From an uncultured delta proteobacterium (lineage in GTDB: Bacteria > Myxococcota_A > Polyangia > Polyangiales > Polyangiaceae): DNA of 64,000 bases. Made by a program: the position numbers and the translations under genes. Below the pieces are notes generated by a model. That model was not told the origin of the DNA and searched no databases. It worked only from the letters and a program-made list of their open reading frames with translations. Of the stretch, positions 34,333 through 44,028 are shown piece by piece. Every line of letters starts with the position of its first letter. The stretch's first letter is position 1. The stretch is taken from NCBI GenBank assembly GCA_903892415.1, contig CAITIQ010000173.1, positions 35,988 through 99,987 of the forward strand, in the 5' to 3' direction.

Positions 34333-37300
34333 ATGAGCAATCAACAGAAGCTTCAACAGGCAGCAGCGGCGGGCAATCAAGCAGAGGTGGAGCGGTTGCT
34401 CGGCTTGTTCGCCGAGCCGCCCGCGGAATCCAATCGTTGGTCGAGCGCGCTGTTTGAGGCGTGCAACGCCGGGCATATCGAGCTCGTGCGGCTGTTGCTC
34501 GAGCGCACCAAGCCGAGCGCCGAGCTGCTCGCCTCTTTGGCTGCACAACTGCTGATCAAAGGTGAACAGGCGCTGGCGCTCGAGCTTGTGGAGGCCGGCG
34601 CGAGCCCCGATGAGGCGCTGCGTGAAGCGGCTGAGCTGGGCCTCGGTGATGCGGTGAAACGGCTGCTCGCGAGCGGGCGGCTGAGTGAAGAGGCCTTGCA
34701 AGACGCTTGGTACGTCGCTGCGCGCGAGGGCAGGTCGGCGGCGCTCAGCGCCTTCCTTGAGAGCCCGAACGCAGCTGCTTTGCTCGCCTCGCATGAACAC
34801 GGTGGTTCTGGCGCCTGGGGCTTGGCCGCAGCGAACGGTCACCGCGAGGCCGCTCTGCTGCTCGAGGCGCGTGGCGCGACGGCGCGCGGCCTTTTGTGGG
34901 CCGCTGCGGAGCGCGGGGATGCGGCCTTGCTCGAGCAGGCCCTCAACCTCGGAGAAGACCCGAAGCGCGTCAACGCGGAGGGTTTCGGCGCGCTGCACCA
35001 CGCGGCTAACGGCGGTCACAAGGCGCTCGTTGCGAGGCTCTTGGAACTCGGCTGCGATCTCGAAGGCGAGACACAACACGGTCGTACGCCCGCGTCGATC
35101 GCCGCATATGAAGGCCACCTCGAGCTGGTGCTCGAGCTCGAACGGCGTGGCGCTTCGCTGGGCCGCGCCTTGATCGAAGCAGCCGCCGGCGGTCAGCTGG
35201 CGGTGGTTGAGCACTGCTTGGCGAAGGGCGTCTCATTGGAGACCGTGGATGAGTACTCCGAGACGGCGCTGCACAAGGCCGCCGAGCATGGCGACGTCAC
35301 GATCCTGCGCGCCTTGCTCGCGAAGAAGCCCAAGCTCGATCGCGTCAACATCAACGGCTGGACAGCGCTCATGCGCGCGGCAGGCCACGGCAGCGTGGAG
35401 GCGGTGCAGCTGCTGATCGACCAGCGCGCCGCGGTCAACTTCGCCACCGAGTACGGCTACGAGACGGCGCTCGCGTGGGCCGTCAAACGCGGGCATCTCG
35501 CGGTGGTGGACCTGCTCTTGCGGTCGGGCGCGATCATCATGCGCAAGGGCTACAACCGACCGTTATTCCTGGCCGCTGCGGAGGGTCACACGGAGATCGC
35601 TCTGCGGTTGTGCCAGGCCGGTGCGCTGGTGGACGAAGACGACGACGGCAAGACGCCGCTGCAACGAGCGGCCCGTGCAGGTCATCTAGCCACCGCGCAG
35701 CTGCTGCTCGAACGCGGCGCCAAAGCGAGTGAACAAGCTTTGCTGAGCGCGGCCGAGGGCGGTCACGTCGAGCTGGTTGCGCTGCTCCGCGCGCACGGCG
35801 CAGTGTTGCCGGAGGGCTTCTTGAGCAAGGCCGCTGAAGGCCGGCAGGCCGGCTTGGTGAAGCTCGCGCTCGAGGCCGGCCAAGCGGTCGATGAACGTGG
35901 TGGCTATTGGGCGCGCACGCCGCTGATGGTCGCGGCCGAACGCGGCGCGCTCGAGGTAGTGGAGCTCCTACTGCAGGCCGGCGCCGATCCGAACCTGAGC
36001 GACTCCGAGCGCAAGACCAGCGTGCGGCTCGCGCAGGCCGCTGGTCATAGTGAGGTGGTCGCGGCGCTGGTCGCTCGCGGTGCACGGCCTGAACTCGTAG
36101 CGCTCGGTGAGCTCGCTGCGAGCGGTAACGTGGCCGAGCTCTCGCGGCTGCTGGCGGCGAACGCCCATCCCGATGTACGGCTCGAACTCGAACGCACGCC
36201 GCTGCACGAGGCCGCAGCGCTCGGACAAATCGGCGCAGTGCAGGCGCTGATCGCGGCGGGCGCAGCTGTGGATCTCGTCGATGGTGACGGCTGGACGGCG
36301 CTTCACGAGGCCTGCGACTTTGGCCAGCTCGAGGTCGTGCGGGCGCTGCTCGCAGCCAAGGCCGATCCGTTCCTGCTCGATCGCGCGAGCTTCAGCGCCT
36401 TTCGTTTGGCCGAGCGCGCGGGTCATGCGACGGTCGTCGCGCTGTTCCGCGAGCTCGAGCTTGATCGCGATTGGCGTCCGGACCTGTTCGCCGCAGCGCG
36501 CGCGGGCGATCTCGCGACCTTGCAGCGGCTCGCGAAAAAGGGCCGCCCGCTCGACCTGCTCGACTACGGCTCGAGCATTGTTCACCTCGCTGCCGAGAGC
36601 GGTCACCTCGAGGCTCTGCGTTTTGCGCTCGAGCACGGCCTCGCGCACGACGCCGAGAACGGCAGCGGCGCGACGCCTCTCTACCTCGCGGCGAGCGGCG
36701 GTCACGAGGCGGTGGTCGAGCTGCTGCTGGCGCGCGGAGTCCGTTACGACGTTTGTGATCGCTACGGCGAACCGGCGGTCTCCTGTGCGGCTGCGCGCGG
36801 TCATCTCGACGTGCTCAAACGTTTGCTCGCTGCGGGTGCTGATTGCGAACGAACCGACAGTGAAGGCGCAACCGCGTTGAGCAAGGCGCTCAGCTACGGT
36901 CAGAATGCGGCGGCGCTGCTGCTGCTCGAGGCCGGTGCCAAGGCCGGCCCCGACGCTTTGCGGCAAGCGATCGGGAAGGACGACGCGATCGTCAAGCTGT
37001 TGCTCGCGCGCGGTTACAAGCTACCGGGGAGGGACAGCGACGCTCGCGCGTTGGCGGTCAAGCTCTGGGAAGCGGGGGAGACCGCCGAATTCGACGATCT
37101 CGAGCGAGCCCTGGTAGAGGCCGTCGAGTCGGACGAGGCCGCGGTGGTGAAGGCCTTTTTGCAACGCGGCGTCAGCGCCAATGCGCGCAATTCCTACGGT
37201 CGCGTGGCGCTGCTGATCGCGCGGACTCGCGGTGACAAAGCGATCGAGAAGCTGCTGACGCAGCACGGCGGCAAGCCTTTGGGGTCTTTGTGTGCGCAGG

Positions 37301-38226
37301 CCAGCGATGGGAACGCGCTCAAACCGAAGGAGCTGAAAGCTGCGCTGGCCGACGGTGATTCGCTCGAGGCCACCGACAGAGAGGGCAACACCGCTCTTCA
37401 CCTTTACGCAGAGAGCGGCGATGAGAAGTCGGTCAAGCTGCTGCTCGAGGCCGGCGCGCCGATCAATGCGCTGAACAAAGCGCAAGAGACGCCGCTCTTG
37501 CTCGCCCTGCAAAAGGACCACTACGAGCTCGCGGCGTTGCTCGAACAAAAGGGCGCTGACGTTGCCGCCGGTGATCCCGAGCTGTGGAGCGCCGCAGCGC
37601 ACTACCTCGGGCATGGCCTGCTCGAGCGCGCGCGGGCCGCGGTGGCGAAGGGCGCTTCTCCGAAATGGCTGGTGCACGCAGCGGCCGGCAGCGGGGAGCA
37701 TTCACGGCTGGACTTGGCGCTCGAGCTTGGCGGCCTTGCCAGCGCTGTGACCAAGAGCGGCTGGACCGCCGCGCGCTACGCTGCTGGGAGCGGCAAACGC
37801 GAGCTGCTCGATCGCGTGGTGGAGCTCGGCTCGCCGCCGGACTTCGCTTTGCATGGCGCGGTGAGCTCGCAGGACGCAGAACTCGTTCGTTATGTGCTCG
37901 AGCGCTTCAAGCCCGACCTCAACGCCAAGGACGGCTGGCAGCGTACGGCGTTGCACGAGGCGATGTTCGGTGAAGTCGAGATCGCCACGTTGTTGCTCGA
38001 TGCCGGCGCCGATCCGAACGTGCCCAACGACGACGGCTCCACCGCGATCTTCTTCGCCGCCGACTACGACAAGGCCGAGCTGATTCGGCTGCTCCTCTCG
38101 CGCAGAGCGCAGATCGATCACAAGAACGCGCTCGGTCAAACGGTGAGCGAGCGCGCGCGTTGGGGCAGCGCCGAATTGAAGAGCGCGCTCGGCATCGCCG
38201 AGTCCACAAACCGCTGGGGCTACTGA
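34333..38226 (+). CDS. Giant ankyrin-repeat protein
   Basis: From ATG 34333 (MSNQQKLQQAAAAGN) the protein is 1297 residues, almost wholly ankyrin repeats of ~33 residues. The recurrent patterns are GHxELVxLLLxxGA and xTALHxAAxxG (for example GWTALHEACDFGQLEVV near residue 655). Roughly 35 repeats fit the length. There is no signal peptide, no membrane helix and no extra domain, so it is a cytoplasmic scaffold by inference. Long clean-coding antisense frames on the minus strand are a by-product of its biased codons. The DUF1963-like gene follows 13 bp downstream. Confidence 0.93.
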   Translation: MSNQQKLQQAAAAGNQAEVERLLGLFAEPPAESNRWSSALFEACNAGHIELVRLLLERTKPSAELLASLAAQLLIKGEQALALELVEAGASPDEALREAAELGLGDAVKRLLASGRLSEEALQDAWYVAAREGRSAALSAFLESPNAAALLASHEHGGSGAWGLAAANGHREAALLLEARGATARGLLWAAAERGDAALLEQALNLGEDPKRVNAEGFGALHHAANGGHKALVARLLELGCDLEGETQHGRTPASIAAYEGHLELVLELERRGASLGRALIEAAAGGQLAVVEHCLAKGVSLETVDEYSETALHKAAEHGDVTILRALLAKKPKLDRVNINGWTALMRAAGHGSVEAVQLLIDQRAAVNFATEYGYETALAWAVKRGHLAVVDLLLRSGAIIMRKGYNRPLFLAAAEGHTEIALRLCQAGALVDEDDDGKTPLQRAARAGHLATAQLLLERGAKASEQALLSAAEGGHVELVALLRAHGAVLPEGFLSKAAEGRQAGLVKLALEAGQAVDERGGYWARTPLMVAAERGALEVVELLLQAGADPNLSDSERKTSVRLAQAAGHSEVVAALVARGARPELVALGELAASGNVAELSRLLAANAHPDVRLELERTPLHEAAALGQIGAVQALIAAGAAVDLVDGDGWTALHEACDFGQLEVVRALLAAKADPFLLDRASFSAFRLAERAGHATVVALFRELELDRDWRPDLFAAARAGDLATLQRLAKKGRPLDLLDYGSSIVHLAAESGHLEALRFALEHGLAHDAENGSGATPLYLAASGGHEAVVELLLARGVRYDVCDRYGEPAVSCAAARGHLDVLKRLLAAGADCERTDSEGATALSKALSYGQNAAALLLLEAGAKAGPDALRQAIGKDDAIVKLLLARGYKLPGRDSDARALAVKLWEAGETAEFDDLERALVEAVESDEAAVVKAFLQRGVSANARNSYGRVALLIARTRGDKAIEKLLTQHGGKPLGSLCAQASDGNALKPKELKAALADGDSLEATDREGNTALHLYAESGDEKSVKLLLEAGAPINALNKAQETPLLLALQKDHYELAALLEQKGADVAAGDPELWSAAAHYLGHGLLERARAAVAKGASPKWLVHAAAGSGEHSRLDLALELGGLASAVTKSGWTAARYAAGSGKRELLDRVVELGSPPDFALHGAVSSQDAELVRYVLERFKPDLNAKDGWQRTALHEAMFGEVEIATLLLDAGADPNVPNDDGSTAIFFAADYDKAELIRLLLSRRAQIDHKNALGQTVSERARWGSAELKSALGIAESTNRWGY

Positions 38227-38239
38227 GGAGATGAACGCC

Positions 38240-39013
38240 ATGACCACCCTGCTGAAGTCTGAAGTGCTCCGTCGTGAGCGCCTGCAATCCAAGCTCGCTA
38301 CGGCGCGCAAGCCTTGTTACCAGCCACAGTTCGAGACCGGCGACGGCGAGCCGGGCGACGACAAAATGGGCGGCACCCCGCTGGGTGAAGTGCCGGTGTG
38401 CAAGGGCTGCAAACGCCCGATGGTGCTCTTGCTGCAGCTCGATCCGAGGCGGCTGCCGGCCGGCGCGCCGGGCAAAGGCAAAGGCCCGTTGCAGGTCTTT
38501 CACTGTGGTCGGCACGATTGCGACTACGGCGACGTCACCCATTCACCCGGCGGCACCGGCGTGCTCTTGCGCATCGCCGCCGAGCCCAAGCCCGCCAAGA
38601 GCGAGAGCGCGGCCAGCAAGGGCAAGGCTGCGGCGAGCAAGGCCGCAGCGCCCAAAAAGAAGCCGGCCAAAGCAAAAGCCGAGGTCGTCAGCAAAGGCCG
38701 CGCGAGCCGCATCGTCGGCTGGAAGGAGGTGAGCGACCTGCCCGGCCGCGGCGATCTTGAAGCGCTCGAACTCGACGCCAAAGAGCTGCGCCTCTCCGAG
38801 TCCGAACGCAGTCGCGACGGCGACAAACTCGGCGGTTACGCCTGTTGGATCCAGCACGCCGCCACCCCTAGCTGCCCCAGCTGCGACGCCAAAATGCGCT
38901 TCGTCTTCCAGCTCAGCGCCCGCCTCGTCGACTTCGGCGACTCCGGCCTCGGCTACGTCCATCAATGTGAGAAGCACCCAGCGAAGCTCGCCTTCTCCTG
39001 GTCCTCGACGTAG
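38240..39013 (+). CDS. Cys-rich zinc-binding-like protein, partner of the ankyrin gene
   Basis: I prefer the ATG at 38240 because GGAG at 38227-38230 sits 9 bp before it; an ATG at 38231 is too close to that site. The 257-residue protein has two related halves, each with KMGGTP or KLGGY and two CxxC pairs (VCKGCKRPM, then CPSCDAKM). They are separated by a Lys/Ala-rich linker (KKKPAKAKAE). The pattern GGxPxWxQ...CPxC...GYxFxC recalls DUF1963/YwqG-like and PDCD2-like zinc-binding proteins. It is co-transcribed with the ankyrin gene and probably cytoplasmic. The family assignment is tentative. Confidence 0.65.
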   Translation: MTTLLKSEVLRRERLQSKLATARKPCYQPQFETGDGEPGDDKMGGTPLGEVPVCKGCKRPMVLLLQLDPRRLPAGAPGKGKGPLQVFHCGRHDCDYGDVTHSPGGTGVLLRIAAEPKPAKSESAASKGKAAASKAAAPKKKPAKAKAEVVSKGRASRIVGWKEVSDLPGRGDLEALELDAKELRLSESERSRDGDKLGGYACWIQHAATPSCPSCDAKMRFVFQLSARLVDFGDSGLGYVHQCEKHPAKLAFSWSST

Positions 39014-39066
39014 TCCGACGTTCGCTGTCTCTAGCGCTATTGACTAAGGTTCGAGAGTGTCGACGC

Positions 39067-41307
39067 ATGCTCAGACTCCGACGCAAACACGTGGTTGGGT
39101 TGCTGGCGTTAGGCGCGGCGGGGGCGATCGGCGCCTCGAACGAGGCGCATGCAATCACGGCCTACACGACCGACTGCTTCAGCATCATGGACAAGACGGT
39201 CTTCAATCCCGGAGACCCGGTCTGCGTCACGGGAGAGCTCGACGTCATCCCGCCCGATGAGTTCGTGTGCGCCGCGGCCTATGTCGCCGTGGTTCCCTTT
39301 CAGAGCGCGGACCCGTGGGACGACGTGACGGCAGGCGGCTCCAACTACATCTTGGGCTGCGCCGGCGCGGGTGCCTTCTTCGACGAGTATCTGTGGCTGC
39401 CGCCTCTGCAGCCGGGGGTGTACGAGATCACGATCGATCAGCATCCGTTCCAGTTCCAACAGGGCGGCGCCTTCGGGCCGGAGGACTATCGCACCAACGT
39501 GTCCTTCACCGTCGAGGACGTTCCCATCGTCTACTCAGTCGACGTGCAGGCGATCAAGGCCGCTGCGCAAGACGGGCTCGCGTACGCATACGCCATCGCA
39601 GACCTCGCCGACTTTCTGCGGCTCGTGGACTTCCTCCAGGGCGCGGCGGAGTTCGCGCTCGAGCCGGACCTGCTCGGCGGGCTCGAGCTGTTCCACGGCA
39701 TCCTTTGTTACCAGCCGCCTTGTGATCAGCCGGAGGGCACCGAGCTGTGCGGGATCGAGGGTTTCGTCGTGGACTGTGACGATCCCCTCCTCGAGCAGCT
39801 GAACGAAGATGCTTGCCCGCCGACGTCCTACAACTCGTGGGTGATCGACACCGGCACCGAGATCATGGACGGGATCTCGAAGGCGCTGGCCAAACATTAC
39901 GCCGGCATCATCTGCGACCCGCCGGATCCGAACTTCGAGGTGGTCGTCCCGCTCGATCTTTCCGCAACCTTCGATGCGGGCGCACCGAGCTTTGCGCCGG
40001 CTGGCGCCGGAGCTCAGCCTGAAGGGCAGGCGGCGCTCAATCGTGCGCTGGCGACGCAAGCGGCGGCCTATCAGGCGCTGCTCCCGACGCTCGAGAAGCT
40101 GCAGGGCGCCGAACAGGCCGGCTCGAATCTCGGGCTGATGTTGCAAGCGGAGAAGACGATCGCCTATGGCGAGCTCGCGCAGGCCGCTGGCCAAGAAATG
40201 TTGGACGCTGTCGATCTGATCGAGGCCGATCTCGCCGCCGCGGGGCACCTGGAGGTGGTCTACGAGGTTGCAACGCCGCTCGCTGCGATGGAGTCGGAGC
40301 TGTCTCCCGCCGACCGGAACTATCTCTATTCGTTTGGGGTGAGTGATACAGCGATCGACTTGGGGCAACAGCACCTCGGCTCGCTCGAGGTCCCGCTCGA
40401 GGTCAGCCGGCGCGCGCTGCTCGAGGCGGTGCGCGGTAACGTCGAGGCCATGGATGCGGCCCTCACGGTGATGGTGTCGCAGGCCACGCAGGTGCGCGAC
40501 GAGAACGCTCCGTACGCGCTGCGGCTAAGCCCGCTCGCTTCGGTGAGCGGCGCGGCCACCGCAGGCGTCGGGTCGCCCATCACGCTCACGGCGAGCGCCG
40601 AGTACCGCGACCCCGGCGCCACCCTGACGTACGCGTGGGACGCCGACCTCGACGGCGCGTTCGACGACGGCGACGCCACCACGCTGGAGCTCGTCCCTTC
40701 GGCGCCGGGCCTCGCGCTCGTGGGCGTCCGTGTGAGCGACGCCGACGGGCGCGCCGATGTGGCGTATCACCGCGTGAACGTCAGCGTGACCAACGTGCCT
40801 CCGTCGATCGCGAGCACCACGCCCTCGAACCTCGCACCGTTCGCCGACGTCGGAGAGAGCGTCGATCTCGCTGTGGAGGCCTCGGATTTGGACGGTGATG
40901 AACTCGGCTATCGCTGGTTCGTCGACGGTAGCCTCGTCGCCACGGTCCCGACGATCTCCTTCGTCATGCCCGACGAGGAGATGCACGTCGTCCGCGTGGT
41001 GGTGAGCGACTCCAACGCGTACACGCTCGACGCAGAGACCCGCTTCACCATCCGCTCGTCCAAGTGGGAGGGCCAGACCGGTGAGGGCGGCCAAGGAGCG
41101 GGCGGCGGTGAGACGAGCGGCAGCGGCGCAAGTGGCGCCGGCTCTTCGACCGGTGACCCCAACGACGGCGGCAGCAGCTGTGATTGCCGAACCCCGGCGA
41201 AGACGTCGAGCAGTTGGCTCGGCCTGCTTGCCTCCGGGGCGCTCGCGCTCAGCGGGGTGCTACGACGGCGAGCAAGCAAGGCCGTTCGCGATGGAGGCAA
41301 GTCGTGA
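39067..41307 (+). CDS. Secreted PKD-domain protein with MYXO-CTERM-like tail
   Basis: The ATG at 39067 begins a signal (VVGLLALGAAGAIGASNEAHA). The mature protein of ~720 residues has a Cys-rich N-terminal half and a helical middle. Two PKD/Ig-like domains follow at about residues 490-650 (TYAWDADLDGAFDDGD, then DGDELGYRWFVDGS). A Gly/Ser linker and a C-terminal sorting signal come last: CDCRTP, a hydrophobic WLGLLASGALALSG and the RRR tail. This matches the design of MYXO-CTERM proteins, which are anchored after processing at the cysteine. The stop is shared with the start of the next gene (TGATG), so the two are co-translated. Confidence 0.85.
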   Translation: MLRLRRKHVVGLLALGAAGAIGASNEAHAITAYTTDCFSIMDKTVFNPGDPVCVTGELDVIPPDEFVCAAAYVAVVPFQSADPWDDVTAGGSNYILGCAGAGAFFDEYLWLPPLQPGVYEITIDQHPFQFQQGGAFGPEDYRTNVSFTVEDVPIVYSVDVQAIKAAAQDGLAYAYAIADLADFLRLVDFLQGAAEFALEPDLLGGLELFHGILCYQPPCDQPEGTELCGIEGFVVDCDDPLLEQLNEDACPPTSYNSWVIDTGTEIMDGISKALAKHYAGIICDPPDPNFEVVVPLDLSATFDAGAPSFAPAGAGAQPEGQAALNRALATQAAAYQALLPTLEKLQGAEQAGSNLGLMLQAEKTIAYGELAQAAGQEMLDAVDLIEADLAAAGHLEVVYEVATPLAAMESELSPADRNYLYSFGVSDTAIDLGQQHLGSLEVPLEVSRRALLEAVRGNVEAMDAALTVMVSQATQVRDENAPYALRLSPLASVSGAATAGVGSPITLTASAEYRDPGATLTYAWDADLDGAFDDGDATTLELVPSAPGLALVGVRVSDADGRADVAYHRVNVSVTNVPPSIASTTPSNLAPFADVGESVDLAVEASDLDGDELGYRWFVDGSLVATVPTISFVMPDEEMHVVRVVVSDSNAYTLDAETRFTIRSSKWEGQTGEGGQGAGGGETSGSGASGAGSSTGDPNDGGSSCDCRTPAKTSSSWLGLLASGALALSGVLRRRASKAVRDGGKS

Positions 41308-42407
41308 TGCGGCCGTCCAATTCGCAGCTCCCTTGGCTCTTGCTCGTGATGTGCGGGCTCGGTTGCGCTGACGGTGCCGGGAGTACCAAGGACGCAGGCG
41401 GTTCGGACGCCGGTGGCTCGGACTCGACCGGTAGCGGCCTCGCCGGCGCCGGCGGCACGGGTGCCGACGGAGGCGCCGGCGCAGGCAGCCTCGTCGATCC
41501 GGTTTGTGGCGACGCGATCTGCAACCCGCCCGCGGAGTCCTGCTCCAACTGCGAAGAAGACTGCGGCTCCTGCTCGCTCGAGTGCCCCGACGGCGTCTGC
41601 GCCGACGACGAGACGTGCAGCAGCTGTGCGGCTGACTGCGGCTCCTGTCCGGGCAGCTGCGGCGACGACAGCTGCGGAGACGGCGAGACCTGCGCGTCCT
41701 GCGAAGCGGACTGCGGGCCTTGTGACCCCGGTTGCGGCAACGCGATCTGCGATTTCAATGAGACGTGTATGTCGTGCCCGATGGACTGCGGGCCGTGCAT
41801 GGGCGGCTGCGGGGACGCCTTCTGCGACTTCAGTGAAACGTGTATGTCGTGCCCGATCGACTGCGGGCCGTGCATGGGCGGCTGCGGCAACGCGATCTGC
41901 GATTTCAACGAATCGTGCATGTCATGCCCGATGGACTGCGGGCCGTGCATGGGCGGCTGCGGCAACGCGATCTGCGACTTCAGTGAAACGTGTATGTCGT
42001 GCCCGATGGACTGCGGGCCGTGCATGGGCGGCTGCGGCAACGCCGTCTGCGACTTCAACGAGAGTTGCATGTCGTGCCCGATCGACTGCGGGCCGTGCAT
42101 GGGCGGCTGCGGGGACGCTTTCTGCGACTTCAGTGAAACGTGTATGTCGTGCCCGATGGACTGCGGGCCGTGCATGGGCGGCTGCGGCAACGCCTTCTGC
42201 GACTTCAACGAGAGTTGCATGTCGTGCCCGATGGACTGCGGGCCTTGCATGGGCAGCTGCGGCAACGCCTTCTGCGACTTCAACGAGAGTTGTATGTCGT
42301 GCCCGATGGACTGCGGGCCTTGCATGGGCAGCTGCGGGGACACCATCTGCGCTCCTCCAGAGGGCTGCGCCTCTTGCCCGATCGACTGCGGCTTCTGCCC
42401 GCCCTGA
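41307..42407 (+). CDS. Lipoprotein with twelve six-cysteine repeats
   Basis: The ATG at 41307 overlaps the previous stop and gives a signal ending MCGLGC. After a Gly/Asp-rich linker come twelve 25-residue repeats with the pattern C-G-N-A-x-C-D-F-N-E-x-C-M-S-C-P-M-D-C-G-P-C. Each contains six cysteines, for a total of about 72. The first three and the last are divergent, and the middle eight are nearly identical. The CGDGxC...C..CP.DCG style is known from secreted myxobacterial and archaeal proteins and is presumed disulfide-bonded or metal-binding. It is translationally coupled to the PKD protein, so they may form one surface structure. Confidence 0.85.
   Translation: MRPSNSQLPWLLLVMCGLGCADGAGSTKDAGGSDAGGSDSTGSGLAGAGGTGADGGAGAGSLVDPVCGDAICNPPAESCSNCEEDCGSCSLECPDGVCADDETCSSCAADCGSCPGSCGDDSCGDGETCASCEADCGPCDPGCGNAICDFNETCMSCPMDCGPCMGGCGDAFCDFSETCMSCPIDCGPCMGGCGNAICDFNESCMSCPMDCGPCMGGCGNAICDFSETCMSCPMDCGPCMGGCGNAVCDFNESCMSCPIDCGPCMGGCGDAFCDFSETCMSCPMDCGPCMGGCGNAFCDFNESCMSCPMDCGPCMGSCGNAFCDFNESCMSCPMDCGPCMGSCGDTICAPPEGCASCPIDCGFCPP
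41733..42332 (+). repeat. Eight near-identical 75-bp tandem coding repeats
   Basis: Eight consecutive 75-bp units begin at 41733 and encode the 25-residue six-Cys module. Neighbouring units differ at a few codons (aacgcgatc/gacgccttc, gtgaaacg/acgagagt), with two alternating sub-types. This points to expansion by unequal crossover, with recent homogenisation. The repeat is in frame, so copy number can change without breaking the gene. Confidence 0.9.
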
Positions 42408-42423
42408 GCCTAGTATTCTGGGC

Positions 42424-44028
42424 CTAAAGCTCCGGCGGCAGCTTCTCTTGTGGGCCCCAACCGATGCGGAAATAGTGCCCGGGTACGGCGAAGCCGATCT
42501 CACTGACGCGTAACCCATCCATCGGAGACGGCGCTTCGACGCGCTCCCACGACGCGCCCGCATCGAGCGAAATGTGTAATGCATCCTCGTCGCGCACGAC
42601 CACACGTCCTCGATAGGAGGCGGCGGCGTAGCCGGTCTCGAACCGCTTCACGACGACATGCCCGCTGGGGTCGATCCAAATGCTGCCGACACCTTGCCCG
42701 TCCAACTTGCGGACCAGGGCGTGCACGTTGCCCAATGCGTCCTCGTCGAGCAAACGGACCATGCCCTCCGGCACGTTTGGCACGACCGCCAGCAAATGCG
42801 GCACGCCGCCTGTGTCGATACGCTCGAAACGTAGCGCGCCGTTCTGCCAGCTCGCGACGACCAAGCCTCCGTCCGCGGTCGCGCCCACCCCGTTCATGGA
42901 CCCGTAATCGGACCAAGGCAATGGACGGGAACGGGAACTTCCGTCGGGTTGCCGAACGCACACGAGTGTCGAATCGGTCTGATGCCCTCGGTCCGCGGGG
43001 CACGCACCGATCACGAGCAGCGCGCCCGAGGCGGACGCATACATTCCCGCGTCCTGCTCGAACTCAAAAGGCGCCACCGAGGGTGGAGGCCCGAAGAGCC
43101 ATCGTGCCCCGGGAGCGCGAGGTTTCTCGAACGAGACGACCCAGCGCGGCGCCGCACGAAGCAACAGCCCGCCTCCGAGCGAGTCGGCTGGCTCTTCATC
43201 GACGTTGATGAACGCAACCTCCTTCTCGAAGCTGACTCCCCGCCACGGCACGGGACGTATGGACGCTTCGACTGGCATGACCACCTCCGTCGATTCGATC
43301 GGCAGGCCTGACGTGAGGTCGACGACCATTGCGAGGCCGCCACCCACGACGAGGGCTCGGCCCGGACCGGCTTCGACGCCACCCATCGCAGCAGCCTCGA
43401 GCGGTGCCCACCGGGTGCGGCGCAGCCAAGTCACCAGGGGCGGCTCGGGTCCGCTGGCGCGCGCAGCGCGAATCGAACTGTGGCAGCTGGCGATCCCGGG
43501 CGGCGGTGCCGCTTCTGCACCGTGCCCATCAAACCAGAGCGATGTCTGCCCCATGGCGACACAGAGTTTGCCGCTCATCGCCGCGAAGGCCCCGACCTTA
43601 AAGGGCTTCATGATCTGGACGCCCGCGCCGAGAGGCTGATCGAAGCGGTAGATCGCCCGGTACGATGCGCCGAACAGCACCAGTTTGCCGTCCTCCTCGA
43701 GCACGGCGAGCTGCATCAGCCGCTCGGGGCTTTTGATCTCCGCCGATGTGACGCTGCCGTCCGCCGCGACCTGGACGCGCTCCCCCAAGAGCAGCACGAC
43801 ACGATTGCCTGGTTCAACGACGACACCCTCGTTCGAGGCGCCAGCGCGGTACCACTGGGCTGGAGGCAGCGCCGAGGGCATGCCACCGGAGACCGCCGGG
43901 GCCACCACCGTCGGCGACGTTACTTCGGACTGGGCGGGCCCACATGCGGAGAGAGAGCTCCCGGCGAGCGGAAGCAAGAAGAGCATGGCGCGTGCCGAAT
44001 CAACGGCCACGTTCAAGCGGGGGATCAT
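42424..44028 (-). CDS. Lipoprotein with sialidase-like propeller
   Basis: The 534-residue protein has a signal with LAGSSLSAC, then a Pro/Val linker. The body reads as repeated four-stranded blades: ISLDAGASWERVEAPS near the C-terminus is a BNR/sialidase Asp-box (S-x-D-x-G-x-x-W), and WIDPSGHVVV, GGVEAGPGRALVVGGG and others give the strand spacing. It is probably a six- or seven-bladed beta-propeller anchored in the envelope. No catalytic residues of a sialidase can be claimed. It converges with the Cys-repeat gene. Confidence 0.78.
   Translation of the reverse strand: MIPRLNVAVDSARAMLFLLPLAGSSLSACGPAQSEVTSPTVVAPAVSGGMPSALPPAQWYRAGASNEGVVVEPGNRVVLLLGERVQVAADGSVTSAEIKSPERLMQLAVLEEDGKLVLFGASYRAIYRFDQPLGAGVQIMKPFKVGAFAAMSGKLCVAMGQTSLWFDGHGAEAAPPPGIASCHSSIRAARASGPEPPLVTWLRRTRWAPLEAAAMGGVEAGPGRALVVGGGLAMVVDLTSGLPIESTEVVMPVEASIRPVPWRGVSFEKEVAFINVDEEPADSLGGGLLLRAAPRWVVSFEKPRAPGARWLFGPPPSVAPFEFEQDAGMYASASGALLVIGACPADRGHQTDSTLVCVRQPDGSSRSRPLPWSDYGSMNGVGATADGGLVVASWQNGALRFERIDTGGVPHLLAVVPNVPEGMVRLLDEDALGNVHALVRKLDGQGVGSIWIDPSGHVVVKRFETGYAAASYRGRVVVRDEDALHISLDAGASWERVEAPSPMDGLRVSEIGFAVPGHYFRIGWGPQEKLPPEL

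Noticed and set aside
35968..36966. 332-codon minus-strand frame in the ankyrin gene
   Set aside because: Antisense of ankyrin repeats; no domain and biased composition.
41733..42332. CRISPR array
   Set aside because: The 75-bp units are contiguous coding repeats with no spacers.
41249..42346. 365-codon minus-strand frame across the Cys-repeat gene
   Set aside because: It is the antisense of the 75-bp tandem repeats and has repetitive low-complexity content with no start context.
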